Positions 1-5,914 are shown, counted from the first letter of the stretch. The stretch: DNA of 9,511 bases from Lysobacteraceae bacterium (GCA_003505795.1 DNXT01000048.1:472-9982); one strand, 5' to 3'. Made by a program: numbers and translations. Notes: generated by a model from the sequence alone, not told the origin.

Positions 1-19
1 GACTGAAGTCGCTCCCACA
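1..19. repeat. Truncated copy of a GACTGAAGTCGCTCC extragenic palindrome
   Basis: The window opens inside a short palindromic repeat: GACTGAAGTCGCTCC is found here and again at 119-133 in the same orientation. The left end of this copy lies outside the window. This type of element (in reverse, GGAGCGACTTCAGTC) is familiar to me as a dispersed extragenic repeat in Xanthomonas and Lysobacter genomes; that is background knowledge and not tested here. It lies downstream of the lipoprotein gene. Confidence 0.55.
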
Positions 20-110
20 GAAGGCGGCAGCTTTTTCACTGGCGGTACGGTCTGGCGCGGCGGCGCACCGTGCGGCATGGGCGCGTCGGTCTCACGTGGG
101 TGCGGAAAGC

Positions 111-136
111 CCCGTCGCGACTGAAGTCGCTCCTGC
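111..136. repeat. Extragenic palindromic repeat, full copy
   Basis: Positions 117-130 read GCGACTGAAGTCGC, with arms GCGACT and AGTCGC around a 2-nt centre. The flanks CCCGTC and TCCTGCG match the usual surroundings of this repeat class. It sits 20 to 46 bp downstream of the stop codon of the minus-strand lipoprotein gene, so it may form a hairpin in the 3' end of the Mla-type operon mRNA. There is no U-tract, so I do not call it an intrinsic terminator. Confidence 0.6.
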
Positions 137-156
137 GAACGAAACCAGGGAGGGGG

Positions 157-792
157 TCATGGCGAGGCGGTCGGCGAATCGCGCTGCCCGGCCTGCAGGG
201 TCCAGCCGACCAGCTCGGTGGTGACCTGGGTCAGCGCCTGCTGGAAGGCATCGGCCACCGCGGCGGTCTCGGTGGCGGCCGCCGGCCGCGCGACCAGGAA
301 GGTGCGCGAGTCGACGATGCGCTGGTCGACCGTATGCAGCAGCTTGGCGTTGAGCTCGATCGTCGCCGACGGCAGCGCCTGGCCGGCGTAGTCGGACTCG
401 AACCGGCGCAGGTCCAGGGCCAGCTTGTAGTCGGAGCGGATGCCGGTGCCGAGACGGGCCACGCCGTGGATCCTGCCGGAGTCCTCGAAGGCGCGCACCA
501 CCGCCTCCTCGAGCATGTCGGTGGCCGGCTGCGCCCAGCTGGCGCCGCGGTAGATCTCCAGTTCCGCCGGCGTGGGACGCACGTTGATGCGGGGGCTGTC
601 GACCAGCCGGGCGGCGCTGGGCTTGGCGATGGCCAGCTGCCAGTCGACCTGGGGCCAGGACGGGTCCGGAGCCACGCGGACTTCGGGCGCGTAGATGGTG
701 ACCGGGTCCTTGTCGCCGCCGATCAGCGAGCAGCCGCCCAGCGCGGCGAAGGACAGGCACAGCCAGGGAAGGAGTCTGCGGGTCGGCTTCAT
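157..792 (-). CDS. ABC-type transport auxiliary lipoprotein (PqiC-like), last gene of the Mla-type operon
   Basis: 211 aa. A lipoprotein signal is visible: basic start (K2, R5, R6), hydrophobic stretch 7-18, then a lipobox ending LGGC with Cys21 as the lipidation site. Residue 22 is Ser, not Asp, which suits outer-membrane sorting. Residues about 30-198 match the ABC transport auxiliary lipoprotein family to which PqiC belongs (VTIYAPEVRV near the start, then two helices and strands). PqiC-type proteins are thought to sit in the outer membrane and receive the periplasmic MCE tunnel, so this is the likely outer-membrane partner of the MCE protein encoded just upstream. The ATG overlaps the stop of that gene as ATGA, which implies translational coupling, and an AAGGAG Shine-Dalgarno lies 11 nt before it. 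The reading frame stays open far upstream (to about 1638), but that part is antiparallel noise inside the MCE gene; the lipobox fixes the start. The family is clear; the lipid partner is inferred. Confidence 0.88.
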   Translation of the reverse strand: MKPTRRLLPWLCLSFAALGGCSLIGGDKDPVTIYAPEVRVAPDPSWPQVDWQLAIAKPSAARLVDSPRINVRPTPAELEIYRGASWAQPATDMLEEAVVRAFEDSGRIHGVARLGTGIRSDYKLALDLRRFESDYAGQALPSATIELNAKLLHTVDQRIVDSRTFLVARPAAATETAAVADAFQQALTQVTTELVGWTLQAGQRDSPTASP

Positions 793-1715
793 TTCGGATC
801 GAACTCCTTCGGTGCGTCGCGACCGAGCAGGTAGCGCGTGGGGTTGTTCTCGAGGCGGTCGCTGACCCGGCGCAGGTCGCGGATCAGGCCGCGCAGCTCG
901 GTCAGGGTCGGGCCGAGCTGGGCCAGGCCGTCGTTGGCGAAGCTGTTGATGGCGGCGCGGTTCTCGCCAAGGATGCTGTCGGCGTTGCCGGCGGCCGAAT
1001 CGAGCTTGACCAGGGTGGCGTCGAGCTTGGCCAGGATCGTCGGCAGCTGCTGCACCAGGTTCTGGTCGAGCCGCTGGATCGTGCCGTTGGTGGTGCTCAA
1101 GGTGGCATCGAGGTTGCGAGCGGCGTCGCGGGCGCTGACCAGCAGCGCCTGCATGCCCTGGTCGTGGTCGGCGATCGAGCCGCTGATCGCCTCCAGGTTC
1201 CGCAGCGTGGTGGAGATGCTGGCGACGTTGCGGTCGCTGAGCACCTGGTCCATCCGCTCGACGATGCGGTTGGCGGTATCGGTGATGTTCTGCAGCGCCG
1301 ACGGCGTGGTCTGGATGATCGGCGCATCGCTCTTGTCCACCGAGGTCAGGGCCGGGGCCTCGGGCGTGCCGCCGCTGAGCTGGATGATCGACGGGCCGGT
1401 CAGGCTGGTGATCGCCAGCTTGGCGCGGGTGTCGCTCTTGATCGGGGTGGTCGAGTTCAGGCGGATGCGCGCGACCACCTGGCGCGGGTCGTTCGGCGCC
1501 AGGGTCAGTTCGGTGATCGAGCCGACCGCGATGCCGTTGTATTGCACCGGGCTGCCGACCGACAGGCCGGTGACCGCCTCGCGGAACACCACCCGGTAGT
1601 TCTGCCAGGTGCGGTCGGAGGAGTACTTCGCCGCCCACAGGCCGAACAGCAGCAGCGCAAGCCCGGCCACGATGGTGAACGCGCCGATCAGGACGTAGTT
1701 GGCTTTGGTTTCCAT
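789..1715 (-). CDS. mlaD: MlaD-family MCE-domain lipid transport protein with long helical tail
   Basis: 308 aa. Residues about 7-29 are one N-terminal transmembrane helix (YVLIGAFTIVAGLALLLFG). The MCE domain follows at about 38-118, with the typical F-x-x-A-x-G-L-x-x-G-x-x-V-x-Y-x-G-I-x-V-G pattern at 44-65. Residues about 130-290 are rich in heptad-like Leu/Ile with few prolines and should form long helices. Known MCE proteins make hexameric rings that carry lipid across the periplasm; in single-domain members with a long helical C-terminus the helices can form a tunnel. E. coli MlaD is much shorter (about 180 aa), so this is not a simple MlaD orthologue. The start at 1715 is chosen because the membrane helix follows at once; an in-frame extension to 1856 would only add residues encoded by the end of the ATPase gene. 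No Shine-Dalgarno is visible before the ATG because the upstream 40 bp are repeat sequence. The stop overlaps the lipoprotein start by ATGA. Confidence 0.9.
   Translation of the reverse strand: METKANYVLIGAFTIVAGLALLLFGLWAAKYSSDRTWQNYRVVFREAVTGLSVGSPVQYNGIAVGSITELTLAPNDPRQVVARIRLNSTTPIKSDTRAKLAITSLTGPSIIQLSGGTPEAPALTSVDKSDAPIIQTTPSALQNITDTANRIVERMDQVLSDRNVASISTTLRNLEAISGSIADHDQGMQALLVSARDAARNLDATLSTTNGTIQRLDQNLVQQLPTILAKLDATLVKLDSAAGNADSILGENRAAINSFANDGLAQLGPTLTELRGLIRDLRRVSDRLENNPTRYLLGRDAPKEFDPK
804..809 (-). promoter_or_regulatory. Shine-Dalgarno AAGGAG of the auxiliary lipoprotein
   Basis: AAGGAG on the minus strand, 11 nt before the ATG at 792. It lies inside the last codons of the MCE gene (the PKE of its C-terminus) and supports the lipoprotein start and coupled translation. 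Confidence 0.65.
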
Positions 1716-1755
1716 GAATGGGGCCGGGAATGGGGGAAGGGGGAATGGGGAATCG
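1716..1755. repeat. GGGAATGGGG-type short repeat array in the mlaF-mlaD gap
   Basis: The plus strand holds repeated G-rich units (GAATGGGG, GGGAATGGGGG, GGGGGAATGGGG, GGGAATCG) right next to the MCE start codon. On the mRNA this reads as C-rich ATTCCCC units. It fills most of the 64-bp gap between the ATPase stop and the MCE start. Similar arrays are common in Lysobacter-like genomes in my knowledge. Confidence 0.65.
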
Positions 1756-1779
1756 AAAAGAGCAGTATGTCCTGTCGGA

Positions 1780-2631
1780 TCAGGCGGGAGGCGCGGGAAT
1801 CGCCGATTCCCGATGGCCTGCTCCCGGTTCCCGGCTTTGGCGCGCGGCGCGGGCACGGGGACCGTGGAAGTATTCCTGTATCCACGGGTGGTCGACCTGT
1901 TCGATCTCCGCCAGCGGCGCGGTGGCGATGACCTTGCGGTCGGCCAGCACCGCGACGCGGTCGCAGATCGCGTAGAGCGTATCCAGATCGTGGGTGATCA
2001 GGAACACGGTGAGGCCGAGCGCCTCCTGCAGGGTCTTGATCAGGCGGTCGAAGGCGGCCGCGCCGATCGGGTCCAGGCCGGCGGTCGGCTCGTCCAGGAA
2101 CAGCAGCGGCGGGTCCAGCGCCAGCGCGCGGGCCAGGCCGGCACGCTTGCGCATGCCGCCGGACAGCTGCGACGGCAGCTTGTTGATCGCCTCGGCCGGC
2201 AGGCCGGCCAGCTTCACCTTGAGCAGGGCCAGCTCGTAGTACCAGCGCTCGGGGAAATCGCGGTGCTGCTCCTTCAGCGGCACCTGCACGTTCTCGCCCA
2301 CGGTCATCGACGAGAACAGCGCGCCGTCCTGGAACAGCACGCCGGTGTTGCGGGTGATGTGGCGGCGGTCGGCGCTGTCGCCGGAGACGGCATCCGCGCC
2401 GAGCACCTCGATCGTGCCGGCGTCGGGCTGGCGCAGGCCGAGGATGCTGCGCATCAGCACCGACTTGCCGGTGCCCGAGCCGCCGACCACGCCGAGGATC
2501 TCGCCGCGGCGCACGTCCAGGTCCAGCTCGTCGTGCACGATCTGGCTGCCGAAGCGGTTGACCAGGCCGCGCACGCGGATGGCGGCTTCACCGTCATCGG
2601 GATTCGGGATTCGGGATTCGGGATTGGTCAA
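1780..2631 (-). CDS. mlaF: MlaF-family ABC transporter ATP-binding protein
   Basis: 283 aa, cytoplasmic ATPase that should dimerise on the MlaE-type permease and power lipid movement. All ABC motifs are present: Walker A GGSGTGKS at 50-57, Q-loop Gln101, signature LSGGM at 156-160, Walker B LLFLD at 176-180 followed by catalytic Glu181, D-loop GLD at 185-187 and H-loop His214. LSGGMRKRAGLARAL and ITHDLDTLYAICDRVAVL are typical of the MlaF/TGD3 group. The start is a TTG at 2631, supported by an AGGAG Shine-Dalgarno 8 nt upstream; no ATG or GTG lies between it and the core fold except a GTG at codon 20, which would cut into the first strand. Residues 2-11 (TNPESRIPNP) are encoded by GGGATTC repeats and the last ~15 residues (SREPGAGHRESAIPAPPA region) by repeat-like DNA, so both ends are probably not ancestral. 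It is 76 bp downstream of the permease and 64 bp upstream of the MCE gene. Confidence 0.93.
   Translation of the reverse strand: MTNPESRIPNPDDGEAAIRVRGLVNRFGSQIVHDELDLDVRRGEILGVVGGSGTGKSVLMRSILGLRQPDAGTIEVLGADAVSGDSADRRHITRNTGVLFQDGALFSSMTVGENVQVPLKEQHRDFPERWYYELALLKVKLAGLPAEAINKLPSQLSGGMRKRAGLARALALDPPLLFLDEPTAGLDPIGAAAFDRLIKTLQEALGLTVFLITHDLDTLYAICDRVAVLADRKVIATAPLAEIEQVDHPWIQEYFHGPRARAARQSREPGAGHRESAIPAPPA
1794..1812. repeat. Near-perfect palindrome at the 3' end of mlaF
   Basis: CGGGAATCG, one spacer base, CGATTCCCG: 9-bp arms at 1794-1802 and 1804-1812. It lies within the last codons of the ATPase gene and encodes the RESAIP part of its C-terminus. Its right arm also complements GGGAATCG at 1748-1755 in the next intergenic array, so two alternative folds exist. 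Confidence 0.65.
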
Positions 2632-2697
2632 GGCAAAAGCTCCTGTCCAGGCAAGAGGAGCCCGCCTTCGAATCCCGAATCCCGAATCCCGAATCCC
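2599..2697. repeat. Heptad repeat arrays forming a perfect 27-bp inverted repeat around the mlaF start
   Basis: Plus strand 2599-2625 consists of GGGATTC three times plus GGGATT; 2670-2697 consists of GAATCCC four times. 2599-2625 is the exact reverse complement of 2671-2697. The 45-nt loop (2626-2670) holds the ATPase Shine-Dalgarno and TTG start. In the mRNA the 5' arm is in the mlaE-mlaF gap and the 3' arm is the first codons of mlaF. Within the loop, GCTCCT at 2639-2644 and AGGAGC at 2656-2661 can form a second 6-bp stem that covers the Shine-Dalgarno. Confidence 0.85.
2640..2644 (-). promoter_or_regulatory. Shine-Dalgarno AGGAG that decides the TTG start of mlaF
   Basis: AGGAG on the minus strand, with 8 nt before the TTG at 2631-2629. 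It is the only good ribosome site near the 5' end of the ATPase. It lies in the loop of the 27-bp inverted repeat and can pair with the upstream complement (plus-strand 2656-2661). Confidence 0.65.
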
Positions 2698-2707
2698 GGC
2701 TCCTTCA

Positions 2708-3820
2708 TCACCAGTCCACCTGCATGAACCACAGCGCCGCCAGCGCGTCGAGGATGATCACCAGCGAGATGGTCTGCACCACGCTGGAGGTGGTGCGCTC
2801 GCCGACCGACTGCGCGGTGCCGGCGACCTTCAGGCCTTCCAGGCAGCCGATCAGGCCGATCACCAGCGCGAACACCGGCGCCTTCGACAGGCCGACCAGG
2901 AAGTGCTTGAGCTGCATCGTCTCGTGCATGCGCGCCAGGTACATCTGCGGCGGGATGTCGAGGTCGAACGCGCCCACGGTGACGCCGCCGGCCAGGCCGG
3001 CCAGCATCGAGATGAAGGTCAGCAGCGGCAGCATCACCAGCAGCGCGAGCACCCGCGGGATCACCAGCAGGTCGATCGGGTCCAGGCCCAGGGTCTGGAT
3101 CGCGTCGATCTCCTCGCGCGCCTTCATCGCGCCGATCTGCGCGGTGAACGCGCTGGCGGTGCGCCCGGCCAGCACGATCGCGGTCAGCAGCACCGCGAAC
3201 TCGCGCAGGAACGCCACGCTGACCAGTTCCACCACGTAGATCTCCGCGCCGAAGTCGCGCAGGATGGTGGAGCCGAGGAACGCGATCACCGCGCCGACCA
3301 GGTACGACAGCAGCACCACCAGCGGCACCGCGTCCAGGCCGACCTGCTCCATGTGGTGCACGGTGGCGGTGAGGCGGAAGCGGCGCGGTTCGTGGACCAG
3401 CCGCATCATCTTGACCAGGTTCTCGCCGAGGAAGCTGGCCAGCGCCACGATGTCCTTGCCGGTGGTGGTGACCGCGATGCCGAGGCGTTCCAGCGCGGCG
3501 GCGAAGCCGTAGTCGCGCTTGGGCTTGGGGCGGTCGTCGGCGAGGTCCTCGATGGTGCACACCAGGGCCCGGTGCTCCTGGCGGAAGGCGATGGCGTCGT
3601 CGCCGAGGCCGTGGCGGCCGGCGAAGCGCAGCAACTGCAGCACGCCGGCCGAATCCAGGCGCTGGATGCCGCTGGCGTCGATATGGCGGACGTCCTGCGG
3701 CAGGGCTTCGAGCAGCTCGGCCGAGGGCAGCGCGGTCGACAGTACCCAGCTTCCGGAAAGCCGTACCCGCGAAGGGTCCTGGTCGTCCTTGTCGATCTTG
3801 GGGGGCTGGGCTGTGGTCAT
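2708..3820 (-). CDS. mlaE: MlaE-family lipid ABC transporter permease with N-terminal STAS domain
   Basis: 370 aa, inner-membrane subunit of an MCE lipid transporter. Residues about 18-95 form a STAS domain with the characteristic LDSAGV at 55-60. In E. coli the STAS protein MlaB is a separate subunit that contacts the ATPase; here it is fused, so no separate mlaB is needed. The permease domain covers about 150-368, with hydrophobic helices near 163-186, 196-217, 250-283, 308-330 and 348-366. The MlaE coupling segment is clear at 237-256 (EIDAIQTLGLDPIDLLVIPR), as is the short GRTASAFTAQIGAMK stretch before it. The ATG at 3820 gives an N-terminus with a short linker before the STAS fold. It is first in a four-gene minus-strand operon with the ATPase, MCE protein and lipoprotein. 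A STAS-MlaE fusion is known in other bacteria, so the fusion itself is not new. Confidence 0.93.
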   Translation of the reverse strand: MTTAQPPKIDKDDQDPSRVRLSGSWVLSTALPSAELLEALPQDVRHIDASGIQRLDSAGVLQLLRFAGRHGLGDDAIAFRQEHRALVCTIEDLADDRPKPKRDYGFAAALERLGIAVTTTGKDIVALASFLGENLVKMMRLVHEPRRFRLTATVHHMEQVGLDAVPLVVLLSYLVGAVIAFLGSTILRDFGAEIYVVELVSVAFLREFAVLLTAIVLAGRTASAFTAQIGAMKAREEIDAIQTLGLDPIDLLVIPRVLALLVMLPLLTFISMLAGLAGGVTVGAFDLDIPPQMYLARMHETMQLKHFLVGLSKAPVFALVIGLIGCLEGLKVAGTAQSVGERTTSSVVQTISLVIILDALAALWFMQVDW

Positions 3821-3841
3821 CGCGTCTCGTTCCGTGGCGCG

Positions 3842-3847
3842 AGCATA
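3842..3847 (-). promoter_or_regulatory. Weak -10 candidate upstream of the Mla-type operon
   Basis: TATGCT on the minus strand (4 of 6 to TATAAT), 21 nt before the permease ATG, which would give a leader of about 15 nt. No convincing -35 box is found at 16-18 nt. The 175-bp gap to the divergent exporter gene must hold promoters for both, but this is the only sign I can point to. Confidence 0.25.
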
Positions 3848-3995
3848 CCCTGCCCGGCGTGAGAGGCGGATGCGCGCCGCGGCAGCCGATCGGGCGGCGC
3901 GCCGGGGCCGGTACAGCGCGCCGCCGCAACGGCATACACTGGCCGCACTGTCGCCGCGGTGCCGGTGCGACTACCCCTCATTCCGATCGCAACGA

Positions 3996-5255
3996 ATGTC
4001 CGTCGCTTCCCCTGTCATTCCCTCCATCAGCGCGACCTATGCGCAGCGAGTGGCCTTCGTATCCGAGATCGCCGGGCGCCTGCATTCCTACGGCACCACC
4101 GCCCAGCGGCTGGAGGCGGCGGTGGTGGCGTTGTCGCAGCAGCTCGGCCTGGACTGCGAGCCCTGGTCCAACCCGACCGGCATCATCCTCAGCTTCAGCG
4201 ATCCGACCAAGGCGATCGGCTCCAGCGACATCACCCGCGTCATCCGCCTGGCGCCGGGCGAGAACGACCTGCACAAGCTCAGCGTCGCCGACTACATCGC
4301 CGACAGCGTCGCCAGCGGGCGCATGAGCATCGCCCAGGGACATACCGCGCTGCGCCGGCTGGACCGCGAAACCCAGGGCCGCGGCAAGAGCCTGCAGGTG
4401 GTCGCGTTCGGCCTGGCCGCCGCCGGCGTGGCCGGCCTGTGGAAGCTGCCGTGGCTGGACATCGCCACCGCCGGCGCGATCGGGGTGCTGATCGGGCTGC
4501 TCACCCAGTACACCGACCGGCGTGCGGCGACCAAGGAGGCCGGCGAGGCGCTGGCCTCGCTGGTGGCGGGCGTCGTCGCCACCCTGGTCGCCGCGCTGGT
4601 CGGGCCGCTCAACCTCAACACGGTGATCATCGCCTCGCTGGTGGTGCTGCTGCCCGGCATGTCGCTGACCAACGCGGTCAACGAGCTGGCGAGCCAGCAC
4701 TGGGTGTCGGGCACCGCGCGCCTGGCTGGCGCGGTCACCACCGTGCTCAAGCTGACCGTCGGCGCGGTGATCGCGGTGATGCTGGCGCAGTTCCTCGGCC
4801 TGGAGCCGCAGGTGCGCGCGGTCCGGCCGCAGGCGCACTGGGTGGAATGGGCGTCGCTGCTGCTGGCGGCGTATGCGTTCGCGGTGCTGTTCAAGGCCAA
4901 CCGCCGCGACTATCCGTGGGTGATGGCGGCGGCGATGGCCGGCTACGTGATCGCGCGTTTCGCCGGCCAGGCCTGGGGCAGTCCGGCCGGCGTGTTCGCC
5001 TCGGCGATGCTGCTGACCGCGGCCGGCAACCTGTTCGGCCGGGTGATCCAGAAGCCGGGCGCGCTGATCCGCCTGCCGGGCATCATCATGCTGGTGCCGG
5101 GCAGCACCAGCCTGCGCGGTTTTCTCAACCTGATCCAGCAGCAGAATATCGACGTCGGCCAGGCGGCGCTGCTGGCGGTCACCAATATCGTGATGGCACT
5201 GGTGGCGGGATTGCTGTTCGGAAACCTGCTGATTCCCGCGCGCAAGAACCTATAA
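3996..5255 (+). CDS. Threonine/serine exporter (ThrE) family protein
   Basis: 419 aa polytopic inner-membrane protein. The N-terminal half (about 15-260) is the ThrE/DUF1212 domain: a soluble part (15-130, with SYGTTAQRLE and SVADYIADSVASGR) followed by about five membrane helices from 134 on. The C-terminal half (about 283-415) is the second, DUF3815-like bundle of helices. Family motifs are visible at 219-230 (LPGMSLTNAVNE) and 366-376 (LVPGSTSLRGF). Corynebacterium ThrE exports threonine and serine using the proton-motive force; the substrate here is inferred only from the family. The frame is open upstream, but the sequence before residue 1 reads as arginine-rich noise and the ATG at 3996 precedes the first family-like residues. 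No strong Shine-Dalgarno is seen. The gene is divergent from the lipid transporter operon and convergent with the H-NS family gene, so it is probably transcribed alone; TACACT at 3935-3940 is a poor -10 candidate. Confidence 0.88.
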   Translation: MSVASPVIPSISATYAQRVAFVSEIAGRLHSYGTTAQRLEAAVVALSQQLGLDCEPWSNPTGIILSFSDPTKAIGSSDITRVIRLAPGENDLHKLSVADYIADSVASGRMSIAQGHTALRRLDRETQGRGKSLQVVAFGLAAAGVAGLWKLPWLDIATAGAIGVLIGLLTQYTDRRAATKEAGEALASLVAGVVATLVAALVGPLNLNTVIIASLVVLLPGMSLTNAVNELASQHWVSGTARLAGAVTTVLKLTVGAVIAVMLAQFLGLEPQVRAVRPQAHWVEWASLLLAAYAFAVLFKANRRDYPWVMAAAMAGYVIARFAGQAWGSPAGVFASAMLLTAAGNLFGRVIQKPGALIRLPGIIMLVPGSTSLRGFLNLIQQQNIDVGQAALLAVTNIVMALVAGLLFGNLLIPARKNL

Positions 5256-5383
5256 AGCCCGTTCCGCCGGAAGAGAAGTTCGAGACGAGGAGACGGCCGA
5301 AGCCCACGCCGTCGTTATACGGCACGAGGATTTGCCCGTACCCTATTCACCCCATTCTCTCTCTCTAGAGGGAATGGAAAACG

Positions 5384-5411
5384 AAAACGCCGGCATCGCT
5401 GCCGGCGTTTT
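5384..5411. terminator. Bidirectional intrinsic terminator between the exporter and H-NS family genes
   Basis: A perfect 11-bp stem (AAAACGCCGGC at 5384-5394, GCCGGCGTTTT at 5401-5411) closes a 6-nt loop. On the plus strand it ends in TTTT for the exporter; on the minus strand it ends in TTTTCGTTTTCC for the H-NS family gene. It lies 128 bp after the exporter stop and 15 bp after the H-NS family stop, so the fit is best for the latter. A second imperfect hairpin (CCATTC 5352-5357 with GAATGG 5372-5377) lies just before it on the plus strand. Confidence 0.85.
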
Positions 5412-5426
5412 GTCGCCATCGAAGGA

Positions 5427-5831
5427 TTACTTCTTCTTGGCTGTCGCGGTCTTGGCGGCCACGGGCTTGGCGATCAGGAAATCCTCGACCTTCTTGCCCT
5501 TGGCGGTCAGCTCGGCCATCCAGCGCGGCTGCTTGCCGCGGCCGGTCCAGGTTTCCTTGGCGTTGGCCGGATTGCGGTATTTCGGTGCGACCTTGCCGAG
5601 CTTGCGGCCGGCCTTGGGGCCCGGCTTGCTGGCCGCCTGGCGGCCACGGGCCGGCTTGGCGGCCCCGAACAGTTCCTCGACGGTATAACCCTCTGCCTTC
5701 GCCAGCTTGGTGAGCTGTGTGCGGACCTTGGCGATGGGCGTGCGCTTGGCGACGATGGATTGCTGCTTCTTCGCGTTCTTGATGAGCGCACCCAACTGCT
5801 TGGCCGACAGGCCGGTGAGATCGATCGACAT
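5427..5831 (-). CDS. H-NS family nucleoid-associated DNA-binding protein
   Basis: 134 aa, very basic. Residues about 1-55 should form the helical oligomerisation domain (MSIDLTGLSAKQLGALIKNAKKQQ, then helices to EELFG). A Pro/Lys/Gly-rich linker at 58-80 (KPARGRQ, KPGPKAGRKLGK) resembles an AT-hook-like flexible linker. The C-terminal DNA-binding domain is at about 82-120, with KYRNPANAKETW followed by the H-NS signature TWTGRGKQP at 94-102, which enters the AT-rich minor groove. The Ala/Lys tail (KPVAAKTATAKKK) is an added basic extension. Such proteins silence AT-rich DNA and shape the nucleoid; Xanthomonas members regulate virulence genes. ATG at 5831 is chosen over the GTG one codon earlier because GGAG at 5837-5840 sits 5 nt before ATG but only 2 nt before GTG. 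The leader has a good promoter and a dyad that could serve as operator. It ends at a strong terminator, so it is monocistronic. Confidence 0.9.
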   Translation of the reverse strand: MSIDLTGLSAKQLGALIKNAKKQQSIVAKRTPIAKVRTQLTKLAKAEGYTVEELFGAAKPARGRQAASKPGPKAGRKLGKVAPKYRNPANAKETWTGRGKQPRWMAELTAKGKKVEDFLIAKPVAAKTATAKKK

Positions 5832-5885
5832 CACTACTCCGGAAGTGAGTGAAAGGGGGAAAAGCCATTCCGTGGCAGTGCCGGC

Positions 5886-5914
5886 ATCATAATGTCGAAA
5901 TATTGACGTTACAA
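5886..5914 (-). promoter_or_regulatory. Sigma70-type promoter of the H-NS family gene
   Basis: On the minus strand: TTGTAA (5914-5909, 4 of 6 to consensus), exactly 17 bp, then TATGAT (5891-5886, 5 of 6). Predicted start near 5879, giving a leader of about 47 nt before the ATG at 5831. The stretch 5886-5915 is clearly AT-richer than its surroundings. Confidence 0.6.
5890..5911. promoter_or_regulatory. Candidate operator dyad inside the H-NS family promoter
   Basis: TAATGTC (5890-5896), 8-nt spacer GAAATATT, GACGTTA (5905-5911): the 7-bp arms pair with one mismatch. The dyad covers the spacer and touches both promoter boxes, a position where a bound dimer would block RNA polymerase. The binding protein is unknown; autoregulation by the H-NS family protein is one possibility. 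Confidence 0.35.

Noticed and set aside
1716..1856. Longer N-terminus for the MCE protein from 1856
   Set aside because: It would add 47 Pro/Arg-rich residues encoded by the end of mlaF and the repeat array in front of the membrane helix; MCE proteins start a few residues before that helix.
2345..3862. Long plus-strand frame over mlaF/mlaE
   Set aside because: Low-complexity Gln/His/Arg translation antisense to two well-recognised transporter genes.
2628..3935. Minus-strand frame that covers the permease and ends just before the mlaF start
   Set aside because: It is the wrong frame of mlaE. Its last part (GFGIRDSGFEGG) is only a translation of the heptad repeat; the ATG near 2706 that opens a short peptide there is likely chance, though it overlaps the mlaF TTG.
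5832..5834. GTG start of the H-NS family protein one codon upstream
   Set aside because: GGAG would be only 2 nt away; the ATG at 5831 has a 5-nt spacing.
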